A stretch of 8,305 bases of DNA from UBA12276 sp041476285 (GCA_041476285.1 JBGOTD010000034.1:1-8305); one strand, 5' to 3'. Counted from the stretch's first letter, positions 1 through 6,559 are shown. Notes: generated from the letters alone by a model not told the origin. A program made the numbers and translations.

Positions 1-2
1 AT

Positions 3-1775
3 ACGATACCGTTTTCCGGCAATACGCTTACAAAAAGCGGATTCTACTTCAACAAGCCGATGTTTGCATTCGTCAATGGTTCGGTCTACGGTGGCTATCT
101 TGTATACGAAAACATATACAACGGCTCGATAGCCGCATTTCCAAATACTCCATCATCGTGGCAATCTGTAAACCAGACAGGGAACGACATAGCGAGGGCC
201 GTCCAGTTGATGTTCTGGCTTCCGAAATATGCATTCGGCACAAGGACGGTAAATACTCCCAACACCAGGAACTCGACGGGGCAGTTCGGTGTTGTAATGA
301 ACGCCACAACCGTAAAAGGACTCAGGAGTCCTAATGTAACGACCCTGAACTACACTCCCAATTTTGCATCAATCGCCAACAAGAACGGCTACATAAGGAT
401 TGTTCTGACCGCAAATGCGATATATCCATATGGGTCATCGGCCAGCACCTACCAGTACATAACCGCAAAGCCGATGCTATACAACAACGGCACGCTAGGG
501 ATATACGGGTCGATAGTGACAAACCAGACTGTGCCTCTGACATTCAGCATAGTGACCCATTCGAATGCGCTTATCAACATACAGCCGCACCTTACGATAT
601 ACACACTCAACATGACGCAGATACTCACGACCCCATTGGCATTCATACACAATGTCTCCAACAACTTTACATTCCTGTTGCCGTATGAGCGGCTTGTGCT
701 GCCTCCTGGGCAGGGCTACATAATAAAGCTGCACAGCTTCTACGGCGCGGAATATGCGGGCGCATTCTTCAACATCTCACCGGTCGTGCTATACCTTGTG
801 AGTTCCAATATCACTTCTGACAGGTTCTATTTCTCGGTAACATCCAACAAGCAGCCGGTTACAAACCTCGCCTATACGATGACGCTTAACAACCAGTACC
901 CGAGGAAGGGGATCCTAAAGAACGGATCGATATATTATACCGTTCCTGATGGCACGCCGACAATAAGGGGCAACCTCAACTTCACGCTCAACGTTTCGGG
1001 AAGCACATTCTACTATCATACTTCGTATAATCCGCTGCCTTTCACAATAAACAGGCAGTATGTCGAGCTTATCGTTGTAGTCATACTCATGCTGGTCATG
1101 ATAATATTCGTAAGGATGCCGAGCCGCGACGAATTCTACATCGATGTGCCAAATCTGCCGGTGGCAAATAGAATACCTGTAAAGATCAAGGCAAAGGAGA
1201 TGATTGACGTGTTCGACAGGCTCAATACATCATACAGATGGAAATACATGCCATTGTCAAAAACCGAAATAAGATCAGCAATAGCGAACTACATAAAATA
1301 CAACAACATTCCTGTGAGCCTGACATACAGCAATATAGAAAACATACTCGACCAGCTGACAGTGAAAAAGTATCTTGTAACCGAGGACAATCTGTATGCG
1401 CCGGTCCAATGGGTGAGCAGCAGCAAGCATGACATAGAATACCTTGCAACTTTCAAGAAACTGAGGATGTATCTTGTCACGCACGCGTACATATTCAGCG
1501 ATATCGACATGAGCACAGACTGCGACATAGTCGCAACGCTTCACAATGAGCGCAAGTACATAGTAATATACTCGAAAACAAGCAGGTTCCAAAAGGTGCC
1601 CGTCTATACTGGTTCAAAGACATATGTTGTCTTCATCAACGCTTACAAGCTTGAGGATTTCGTGAGCAATCTCTACGAATCAACGACTCCAGAATCAGAG
1701 GAAATAAAGATGTACATAGCCGCAGGATACATAAAGCTTGTAGACGCTGACAACCCGAACGGCCTTATTAGTTGA
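3..1775 (+). CDS. Membrane-anchored, N-glycosylation-rich surface protein with cytoplasmic winged-helix-like and nuclease-fold-like domains (5' partial)
   Basis: The frame is open to the left edge, so the true start and any signal peptide lie outside; the first internal ATG is at 60 and residue numbers here count from it. Residues 1-332 are rich in Asn, Thr, Tyr and beta-type segments and hold 17 N-X-S/T sequons. One strongly hydrophobic segment (about 333-352, roughly 1056-1115) is followed by Arg and a charged region with only one further sequon, which indicates exterior N-terminus and cytoplasmic C-terminus. After the membrane segment, residues about 380-455 alternate short helices and a strand pair like a winged helix. 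Residues about 460-545 show helix-strand-strand-strand-helix with D489 and K506, resembling a restriction-endonuclease-like core that lacks the usual acidic residue before Lys. I do not recognise the family. The gene ends 9 bp from the convergent top6B stop. The two cytoplasmic domain assignments are inference from pattern only. Confidence 0.85.
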   Translation, partial: TIPFSGNTLTKSGFYFNKPMFAFVNGSVYGGYLVYENIYNGSIAAFPNTPSSWQSVNQTGNDIARAVQLMFWLPKYAFGTRTVNTPNTRNSTGQFGVVMNATTVKGLRSPNVTTLNYTPNFASIANKNGYIRIVLTANAIYPYGSSASTYQYITAKPMLYNNGTLGIYGSIVTNQTVPLTFSIVTHSNALINIQPHLTIYTLNMTQILTTPLAFIHNVSNNFTFLLPYERLVLPPGQGYIIKLHSFYGAEYAGAFFNISPVVLYLVSSNITSDRFYFSVTSNKQPVTNLAYTMTLNNQYPRKGILKNGSIYYTVPDGTPTIRGNLNFTLNVSGSTFYYHTSYNPLPFTINRQYVELIVVVILMLVMIIFVRMPSRDEFYIDVPNLPVANRIPVKIKAKEMIDVFDRLNTSYRWKYMPLSKTEIRSAIANYIKYNNIPVSLTYSNIENILDQLTVKKYLVTEDNLYAPVQWVSSSKHDIEYLATFKKLRMYLVTHAYIFSDIDMSTDCDIVATLHNERKYIVIYSKTSRFQKVPVYTGSKTYVVFINAYKLEDFVSNLYESTTPESEEIKMYIAAGYIKLVDADNPNGLIS

Positions 1776-1784
1776 GGTTCTCTT

Positions 1785-3392
1785 TTAGTCCTGTTCATCC
1801 TTTACTGAGCTTTCATCCTCCATTTCCTCTTTTGCTTCCTTTTCCTTGGCTTTGGGATAGTGCTTTGCGACAAGATCCTCTATGTTCTTCTCCAGTTTCT
1901 TCTTGTCTCTGCCGGTTATCTCGCTGAGGTCCTGCGCAAGCTGCTTTGTATACCTCATTATTGTGTTGTAGCGGTTTGCCTCCTCATGCAGCCTTGCCTT
2001 GCCGCTCACGTACCTTTGCACGCCCCTTGCAGCCTCCATAACTGCGAGCTTTATTTCCTCTATTATCTCCTCTTCCTGCGCTATCGACTCCTTGCCAACA
2101 CCAGAATATGGTATGTGAGCAGATGAAACGTTCACAAGCACGCTTACAGGCTGCGTCTCGATGTTTATGTTGTACCTTTTCCACTGTATGTCTCTTGCGG
2201 CTACCGTTATCGCACAGGATCCGCTGTCAAACAGCAAGGGAACACGGTTTGCGAACCTCAACACTGTGCCCTCGTGGCCCTCATCAGTTTTTTTGCCGGA
2301 GGTGCCGCCAAACGCGACAGCCGCCTCTACTATGAATGGTATGCCTCCCTTGAACACTGCCGCTTTTCTTTCGACAACATTCATGAATTCAGGATCAAGT
2401 ATGTTCCTGAGCGCGATTTTTATCTGGTCCTCGCCAATAGGCTTTATCTGGGTGCCGTCTGGCGCTATCCACTTTACCTTGGAGAATGCACTGATGAGTT
2501 CCTCTGTATCAGGCCATGTAAGTTTCCTGGGGTCCTTGTCAAAGTCGATGTTCTTTGCTAATTCCTTAAGCTCATTTACCTTGTTTGAAGTCACTCTTGA
2601 GAAGTTATCAACAAGAAACGAGCTTAACTTTCTGCTATCGCTAGAATGTGCAAGCTCAAGTATGTCGTTTACGGAAAGTCCAAGCGGATGGGGCTTTGTT
2701 GGCTTTGGCCTTTCAGGGATCTTTTCCACGGCCCTCACAAAAACATGCTCCTTTCCCTCCGGGTCCCTGAATTTTATCTCAACATGCGGGTTGGAGAGCG
2801 CAGTGCGTCTAAGATACTCGTATATTCCATGATCGCCGTTCTCGTATTTTACATCAGCGAATTCTCCTTCCACATGCAATCCCCGGAAACTTTCATTTAT
2901 GTCAGTGAGATTGCTTATGATCGGTTTGTTCTTTACGGTGTCTATTGAGATGTTGCATGAGTATGCCTTGCCGGAACCTGTTGATGACTTGACGAATATC
3001 TGCTTGCCTGTAGTTATCTGCGCAAACAAAGTGCATCCCGCGGCGCCTATTCCCTGCTGGCCCCTTGCCTGCATATACCTGTGGAACTTGGTCCCTGCAA
3101 GTATTGTCGCGAGTGCCTTGCCGACATAGTTTCTAGGTATTCCCGGACCATTGTCTGAAATGATTACGCTGTATTTGTCCTCCCCGACATTCTTTACCTC
3201 TATGCTTATTGACGGCAGGATGTTCGCCTCTTCACATGCATCAAGAGAATTGGTCATGTATTCGTGCACTACGGTAACGAGCGATCTGACCTTTCCAGAA
3301 TAACCCAACATCTGCCTGTTCTTTTTGAAGAACTCCGCTATGGAGTGTTCCCTAAACTCCTTGAATATTTCTTCTGCTTTTCTGGTCTCCAT
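1785..3392 (-). CDS. top6B: DNA topoisomerase VI subunit B (type IIB topoisomerase ATPase subunit)
   Basis: This is the GHKL-ATPase subunit of the archaeal A2B2 type IIB topoisomerase, which relaxes and decatenates DNA by passing one duplex through a double-strand break made by subunit A. The 535 residues match the family's short form (about 530). Visible motifs are the N-box HEYMTNSLDA (E44, N48), DNGPGIP (D80-P86), the glycine-rich lid GQQGIGAAG (111-119), an H2tH region about 235-300, and a transducer domain ending in the WKRY motif with the presumed switch lysine K405. A charged, Lys/Glu-rich tail closes the protein. The ATG at 3392 lies 9 bp after the KH gene stop, so the two are probably one transcript; no strong SD is visible. 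Oddity: subunit A, often adjacent to B in archaea, is not downstream; a convergent gene lies there instead. Confidence 0.97.
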   Translation of the reverse strand: METRKAEEIFKEFREHSIAEFFKKNRQMLGYSGKVRSLVTVVHEYMTNSLDACEEANILPSISIEVKNVGEDKYSVIISDNGPGIPRNYVGKALATILAGTKFHRYMQARGQQGIGAAGCTLFAQITTGKQIFVKSSTGSGKAYSCNISIDTVKNKPIISNLTDINESFRGLHVEGEFADVKYENGDHGIYEYLRRTALSNPHVEIKFRDPEGKEHVFVRAVEKIPERPKPTKPHPLGLSVNDILELAHSSDSRKLSSFLVDNFSRVTSNKVNELKELAKNIDFDKDPRKLTWPDTEELISAFSKVKWIAPDGTQIKPIGEDQIKIALRNILDPEFMNVVERKAAVFKGGIPFIVEAAVAFGGTSGKKTDEGHEGTVLRFANRVPLLFDSGSCAITVAARDIQWKRYNINIETQPVSVLVNVSSAHIPYSGVGKESIAQEEEIIEEIKLAVMEAARGVQRYVSGKARLHEEANRYNTIMRYTKQLAQDLSEITGRDKKKLEKNIEDLVAKHYPKAKEKEAKEEMEDESSVKDEQD

Positions 3393-3401
3393 TAAATCAA
3401 T

Positions 3402-3926
3402 CTAAAACTTTACCATGCGCGCCTGCTGTTTGTTCTTCCTGTGCGCAGCCTCCATCCTTGAATATGCCAATCTGTGGGTGCCTCCATCTATCAGAGTATC
3501 GACTGCAGTCTCTGCCTCGCCGATCTCCTCTATTGTTCCTACAAAGCTCACAGTGTCTCCGTAAACGCTCATCTTTGCACCGCTTACTCCCTCTATGTAT
3601 TTTTTAGTTCTGCCCTCCTTGCCTATAATCCTTGACTTCACTTGCACTATTCGTTTATCGCTGGATATGAGCTGTTCAAGGTCAATGCTTGTAAAGTAGT
3701 AATCGGCCTCATTCAACTTGCATGCTATCTCTATGTCAAAGCCCCTGCCGAATGCGTACAGTATGTTCTTGGCAGAGAATTCCGAGAACGCATCGCTATT
3801 TATCTCTATAATGTCGTCGGAATCTACGATTACCTTGCAATTGCATAGCTTCTCTACCTTGCTTATTATCTCCTTCCTGTCCCTTAGCAATTTTATCCTT
3901 TTACTCGGGATGTAAAGCTGTTGCAT
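3402..3926 (-). CDS. Two-KH-domain RNA-binding protein, archaeal Pno1/Dim2-like ribosome assembly factor
   Basis: Archaeal homologues of eukaryotic Pno1/Dim2 bind the 3' region of pre-16S rRNA during small-subunit maturation. Evidence: 174 aa, a normal length for the family; N-terminal KH1 (about 3-75), the family-typical FGRGF segment (59-63) that leads from KH1 into the linker, and KH2 (about 93-160) with a proper GxxG loop GKEG at 102-105, followed by VYGDTVSFVG and the terminal H-R-x-A-Y-x-R-M-E stretch. KH1 has lost the GxxG loop (LRDRKE at 14-19), so only KH2 looks able to bind RNA in the canonical way. The ATG at 3926 is supported by a GAGGT SD-like site 10 nt upstream and a TATA box at 3961-3968. 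It leads the likely KH-top6B operon. KH/top6B proximity occurs in some other archaea, as far as I recall. Confidence 0.92.
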   Translation of the reverse strand: MQQLYIPSKRIKLLRDRKEIISKVEKLCNCKVIVDSDDIIEINSDAFSEFSAKNILYAFGRGFDIEIACKLNEADYYFTSIDLEQLISSDKRIVQVKSRIIGKEGRTKKYIEGVSGAKMSVYGDTVSFVGTIEEIGEAETAVDTLIDGGTHRLAYSRMEAAHRKNKQQARMVKF

Positions 3927-3936
3927 ATTGTCAACT

Positions 3937-3941
3937 ACCTC
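3937..3941 (-). promoter_or_regulatory. Shine-Dalgarno-like site for the KH gene
   Basis: The minus strand reads GAGGT here, 10 nt before the ATG at 3926, matching the archaeal anti-SD (the 16S 3' end with CCUCC). It supports this ATG. It lies very close to the transcription start predicted from the TATA box, so the leader would be only about 12-15 nt. Confidence 0.5.
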
Positions 3942-3960
3942 TATCCTTTAATGTCATAAA

Positions 3961-3968
3961 TATATAAA
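3961..3968 (-). promoter_or_regulatory. TATA box of the KH-top6B unit
   Basis: The minus strand reads TTTATATA within GGGTTTTATATATTTATG. The centre is about 38 nt upstream of the KH ATG, predicting transcription to begin near 3938-3940 and a very short leader. An 18-bp palindrome sits about 10 bp further upstream. Confidence 0.6.
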
Positions 3969-3978
3969 ACCCTATTTA

Positions 3979-3996
3979 TTAACCTCGTGAGGTTAA
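3979..3996. promoter_or_regulatory. 18-bp palindrome, possible operator or activator site of KH-top6B
   Basis: TTAACCTC-GT-GAGGTTAA: two perfect 8-bp arms around a 2-bp centre, directly upstream of the TATA box at 3961-3968. The size and symmetry suit a dimeric helix-turn-helix regulator. The site lies just upstream of the TATA/BRE, where archaeal activators often bind, although a repressor is also possible. It has no T-tract, so it does not look like a terminator for the small gene upstream. Confidence 0.45.
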
Positions 3997-4035
3997 CAGA
4001 ATGGGCGCAAAAGGAAAAGAACAGGATATAATATC

Positions 4036-4224
4036 TCACTCCGGAGCCTTCCTGAGAAGAGTATGCCCTAATTCTGCGATATAATCCGCCCTTTTAAGCA
4101 GCTTCTCTAACTGCTCGTCAAACGACTTTCTGTCGCCTGATTTCGCTGTCAAAAAAAGCGTATTTACCTGATAGTCGGTATCAGGGTACCTGACTGCCAT
4201 TTTAGACTTTATAGACTCTTCCAT
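4036..4224 (-). CDS. Small charged protein of unknown function (62 aa)
   Basis: I do not recognise this gene. The protein is soluble-looking and charged: a short N-terminal helix (MEESIKSK), a strand-like middle (residues about 17-28), then an amphipathic Lys/Glu/Leu-rich helix pair (about 33-58). There is no cysteine, signal peptide or membrane segment. The frame stays open upstream to an ATG at 4377, but the extra 51 residues are Cys/aromatic-rich, unlike a protein of this type, and lie in AT-rich DNA. I therefore place the start at the ATG at 4224, backed by a TATA box at 4267-4274 (predicted transcription start near 4245) and a weak GAGG 14 nt upstream. It is divergent from the winged-helix gene and could share control with it. 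That it is a real gene is likely but not certain. Confidence 0.5.
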   Translation of the reverse strand: MEESIKSKMAVRYPDTDYQVNTLFLTAKSGDRKSFDEQLEKLLKRADYIAELGHTLLRKAPE

Positions 4225-4266
4225 TTTATCACAACTTGCCTCTTTACAAATAATGCCCTTATTCAG

Positions 4267-4274
4267 ATATATAA
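4267..4274 (-). promoter_or_regulatory. TATA box of the 62-aa gene
   Basis: The minus strand reads TTATATAT. Its centre is about 46 nt before the ATG at 4224, predicting a leader of about 20 nt. This supports the shorter start over the upstream ATG at 4377, which lies upstream of this box. Confidence 0.4.
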
Positions 4275-4333
4275 CTATTACTGCGTCGGAATTACTGCAT
4301 ATAAACATTAAATAACAGAAAAATTCTGCACAT

Positions 4334-4343
4334 ATTGTACAAT
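4334..4343. promoter_or_regulatory. 10-bp perfect palindrome in the divergent promoter region
   Basis: ATTGTACAAT is its own reverse complement. It lies between the outward-facing TATA boxes of the 62-aa gene and the winged-helix gene. It is AT-rich and short, so chance is possible; an operator role is inference. Confidence 0.25.
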
Positions 4344-4360
4344 TCCACAATTTACAAAGC

Positions 4361-4368
4361 TTTAAATA
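4361..4368 (+). promoter_or_regulatory. Distal TATA box candidate for the winged-helix gene
   Basis: TTTAAATA preceded by ACAAAGC, which resembles an archaeal BRE. It predicts a start near 4390 and a leader of about 50 nt to the ATG at 4443. It competes with a second box at 4409-4416. Confidence 0.4.
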
Positions 4369-4371
4369 CTT

Positions 4372-4430
4372 ATTCATTCACAATAGAAGCGTGATTCATT
4401 CATGATTCTTATATGTACGGTTCATGAATG
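4372..4430. repeat. Cluster of TCAT-type repeats overlapping the promoter of the winged-helix gene
   Basis: ATTCATTCA (4372-4380), ATTCATTCATGATTC (4394-4408) and TTCATGAATG (4421-4430, containing the palindrome TTCATGAA) recur within 60 bp, with spacings of about 22 and 26 bp between cores. They flank the TATA box at 4409-4416 and reach the upstream candidate start. Autoregulation by the encoded winged-helix protein is a natural inference. Confidence 0.35.
4409..4416 (+). promoter_or_regulatory. Proximal TATA box of the winged-helix gene
   Basis: TTATATGT, centred about 30 nt before the ATG at 4443. This spacing matches the lysS box and would give an almost leaderless mRNA beginning near 4438, excluding the ATG at 4428. 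Confidence 0.45.
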
Positions 4431-4442
4431 TATGGGATTTAC

Positions 4443-4994
4443 ATGGGATCGAACAATCGTTTGAAAAAAGAATTACAGGAAATGAAAAAGCAATTAAATC
4501 AGCTCTCCGGCAATAACACCGACATAAGCGTCGCATTGCAGGAGCAGGCAAAATCTGAGGAGATTGGTTCTAACCTTCTTACACTTTTTAAATACGTCAT
4601 GAACGAGCAGAAGAACTTGGACATGAAGATCAGCGGGATGGCACACGAGCTTCAAAAGATAAACATGAGAATTGAAGAGAACATTAATGCTGATTACTAT
4701 GAGCAGGAGGACCAGGAACCATATCCACAAGAGAACAAGCTTGCCAAAGTCCAGCCGATATCTGGGTTAGATGCACAGATACTGCAGATAATCCAGAGAA
4801 GCGCGAAAGAGATGGCCTGTGCAGACGAGATAAAGAAGCAGATGAACTACAAAGGCAGGAACGCCGCTTCGGCTAGACTCAACAAGCTCTACAAAATGGG
4901 CATGCTGGAAAGGTACCAGCTTGGCCACAAGGTCTATTACAGATTTGATGCTGGCAAGACGACTAACACGCTAATTGTTTCACCCCCACAGTAA
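4443..4994 (+). CDS. Coiled-coil plus winged-helix DNA-binding protein (putative transcriptional regulator)
   Basis: The protein has 183 aa from the ATG at 4443; an ATG at 4428 would add MYGIY, but the TATA box at 4409-4416 predicts transcription starting downstream of it. Residues about 5-22 show heptad-spaced hydrophobics (L7, L11, M14, L18, L21), and 40-82 form a second amphipathic helix, so oligomerisation is expected. An acidic Glu/Gln/Tyr-rich linker (83-98) follows. Residues 109-170 form a winged helix: helix 1 (LDAQILQIIQ), helix 2 (ADEIKKQM), recognition helix around 138-152 (GRNAASARLNKLYKMG) and a wing ending YQLGHKVYYRF, as in ArsR/MarR-like domains. The basic recognition helix supports DNA binding. 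There is no membrane segment or visible ligand site; the target is unknown. Repeats in its own promoter suggest autoregulation. A downstream hairpin probably ends the transcript. Confidence 0.85.
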   Translation: MGSNNRLKKELQEMKKQLNQLSGNNTDISVALQEQAKSEEIGSNLLTLFKYVMNEQKNLDMKISGMAHELQKINMRIEENINADYYEQEDQEPYPQENKLAKVQPISGLDAQILQIIQRSAKEMACADEIKKQMNYKGRNAASARLNKLYKMGMLERYQLGHKVYYRFDAGKTTNTLIVSPPQ

Positions 4995-5001
4995 AGTTCG
5001 G

Positions 5002-5047
5002 GCCTGCGTCTAGTACGCAGGCTCTAATGCTTTTCCTTAAACATTAG
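5002..5047 (+). terminator. Tandem hairpins after the winged-helix gene, likely terminator or 3' stabiliser
   Basis: Hairpin 1: GCCTGCGT (5002-5009), 5-nt loop, ACGCAGGC (5015-5022), a perfect GC-rich 8-bp stem starting 8 bp after the stop codon. Hairpin 2: CTAATG (5024-5029), 12-nt loop containing TTTT, CATTAG (5042-5047). The T-run at 5031-5034 follows hairpin 1. Archaeal termination mainly needs T-runs, so hairpin 1 may equally protect the mRNA end. No box C/D or tRNA features were seen. Confidence 0.5.
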
Positions 5048-5064
5048 CGTCTCATACTAACCAC

Positions 5065-5072
5065 TTTTATAT
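5065..5072 (+). promoter_or_regulatory. TATA box of lysS
   Basis: TTTTATAT, centred about 30 nt upstream of the ATG at 5099. It predicts transcription to start near 5094, so the mRNA should be essentially leaderless. No SD precedes the ATG, consistent with this. Confidence 0.6.
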
Positions 5073-5098
5073 CTTTCTGGCTTATTCTATATGATTCA

Positions 5099-6529
5099 AT
5101 GAATGAGAAGGAGCTGAAGGAGCTTAGCGATATGATATCTGCAATGCCATACTCGTACAAGGTCTCCGATTTCTCAGGCGAGATAAAGGGCAGCTATCCG
5201 AAATATGAGAATAAAAAGGTAAACGTAGCAGGGCGCATAATTGCGGTAAGAAAGTCCGGTAAGCTAGTATTTGCAGACCTTCTCGATAAGAGCGGCAAGA
5301 TACAGATATATTTCGATTATTCCGTAATAGGGGAAAAGGCATTCGGCAATGCAAAGAGGCTGAATGCGGGTGACATGATAGGGGCTAAGGGCACTGTATT
5401 CAAGACAAAGCCCGGAGAGATAAGCGTAAAAGCAGAGGAATACACGATGCTGGCAAAGGCTATGCGAACGTTGCCGGAAAAATGGCATGGCCTACAGGAC
5501 GTTGAGACAAGATACAGGAAAAGACACCTTGACCTGATAATGAACGAGGAGATAAGGGAGGTGTTCATAAAGAGGAGCAAAGTTGTATCGCTGATGCGAA
5601 ATTTTCTTGAAAGCAAGGGATTCCTTGAATTCGAGACGCCAATAATACAGCCGATGTACGGCGGAGCAGATGCAGAACCGTTCAAAACACGCGTAAATAC
5701 ACTTAATGAGGAGCACTATCTGAGGATAGCCGATGAGCTCTACCTAAAGAGGCTAATTATTGGTGGATTTGACAGGGTGTATGAGATATGCAGGGACTTC
5801 AGGAATGAGGATCTCGACTCAACGCATAGTCCTGAATTCACAATGGTAGAATGGTATCAGGCATATGCCGATTACAATGACATGATGGAGCTGACTGAGG
5901 GAATGCTAAATTACATAGCAAAGGAGCTATTCGGCAAGCATGAGATAGAATATCAAGGAAAGGAGATAAGCTTCAAGGCACCATTCAAGAGGGTATACTT
6001 CATGGACAGCATAAAGGAAAAGACAGGCAAGGACCCGCTTAAGCTGAGCGATGAGGAGCTGTTTAAGCTTGCTGAGAAGCATGGCGTTAGATTCGAGAAG
6101 GGAAAGAGGAACAGGGCGCACGCATATGGCAAGTTGTTGGAAACACTTGTCCAGCCGGAACTGATTCAACCAACATTTGTAATGGACTTTCCAAGGGAGA
6201 CATCACCATTGACAAGAACAAAGCGTGGCAATCCCGATCTGGTAGAGAGATTTGAGCTATACATAGATGGAGTCGAGCTTGCGAATTCATACTCTGAGCT
6301 CCAAAACCCGATAATACAAAAGCAGAACTTCGAGGATGAGCAGAAGAAGGCAAAGGCAGGCGACAAGGATGCTGAGCCGCTGGACATGGACTTCGTGGAG
6401 GCAATGGAACATGGAATGCCTCCGACAGGCGGCCTGGGGCTGGGAATAGACAGGCTTGTAATGCTTCTCACCAACAGAAGCTCGATAAAGGAGGTAATAC
6501 TCTTCCCCATGGAGAAGAGGGGCAAGTAG
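5099..6529 (+). CDS. lysS: Lysyl-tRNA synthetase, class II
   Basis: This enzyme charges tRNA-Lys with lysine using ATP, in the cytoplasm, probably as a homodimer. Its 476 aa are slightly shorter than typical bacterial forms (about 490-505). An OB-fold anticodon-binding domain covers about 38-120. Then comes the LysRS hallmark LPEKWHGLQDVETRYRKR, class II motif 1 around 172-187 (KGFLEFETP), motif 2 around 232-250 (RDFRNEDLDSTHSPEFT, with R235 and E237), the VELANSYSEL lysine-site segment, and motif 3 around 444-460 (GGLGLGIDRL, with R452). All three motifs look intact, so the enzyme should be active. The start ATG sits about 5 nt after the predicted transcription start. Many Euryarchaeota use the unrelated class I enzyme; class II is known in Crenarchaeota and other archaea. 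It converges with the glycosylase gene, 30 bp between stops. Confidence 0.97.
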   Translation: MNEKELKELSDMISAMPYSYKVSDFSGEIKGSYPKYENKKVNVAGRIIAVRKSGKLVFADLLDKSGKIQIYFDYSVIGEKAFGNAKRLNAGDMIGAKGTVFKTKPGEISVKAEEYTMLAKAMRTLPEKWHGLQDVETRYRKRHLDLIMNEEIREVFIKRSKVVSLMRNFLESKGFLEFETPIIQPMYGGADAEPFKTRVNTLNEEHYLRIADELYLKRLIIGGFDRVYEICRDFRNEDLDSTHSPEFTMVEWYQAYADYNDMMELTEGMLNYIAKELFGKHEIEYQGKEISFKAPFKRVYFMDSIKEKTGKDPLKLSDEELFKLAEKHGVRFEKGKRNRAHAYGKLLETLVQPELIQPTFVMDFPRETSPLTRTKRGNPDLVERFELYIDGVELANSYSELQNPIIQKQNFEDEQKKAKAGDKDAEPLDMDFVEAMEHGMPPTGGLGLGIDRLVMLLTNRSSIKEVILFPMEKRGK

Positions 6530-6559
6530 AGTCACAGACTAATATTGAACTCTAACGCA

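Noticed and set aside
1776..1860. Strong pyrimidine-rich terminator for the first gene
   Set aside because: The T/C-rich plus strand here is explained by the Lys/Glu-rich tail of top6B read in reverse; it may help termination but is not separate evidence.
2161..2832. 223-codon plus-strand open frame
   Set aside because: Entirely antisense to top6B; its Ser/Phe/Leu-rich composition is what reading the opposite strand of that gene gives, and it has no domain.
3979..3996. Terminator of the 62-aa gene
   Set aside because: The palindrome has a 2-nt loop, too tight for a stable hairpin, and no T-tract follows on the minus strand.
4001..4084. 27-codon plus-strand reading frame beginning MGAKGKEQD
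   Set aside because: It overlaps the 3' end of the 62-aa gene antisense, has no SD and no clear TATA box of its own, and is too short to judge.
4225..4377. 51-residue N-terminal extension of the small minus-strand gene, from the ATG at 4377
   Set aside because: It is Cys- and aromatic-rich, unlike the rest of the protein, and lies in AT-rich DNA upstream of a good TATA box for the ATG at 4224.
4372..4430. CRISPR-like repeats
   Set aside because: The repeated units are only about 9 bp, variable and within one promoter; there are no spacers of uniform size.
5002..5047. tRNA or box C/D guide RNA in the gap before lysS
   Set aside because: No cloverleaf, no RUGAUGA/CUGA boxes; only two simple hairpins.
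6166..6525. 119-codon minus-strand frame inside lysS
   Set aside because: Antisense shadow of the well-supported lysS gene, with Ser/Pro-rich sequence and no motif.
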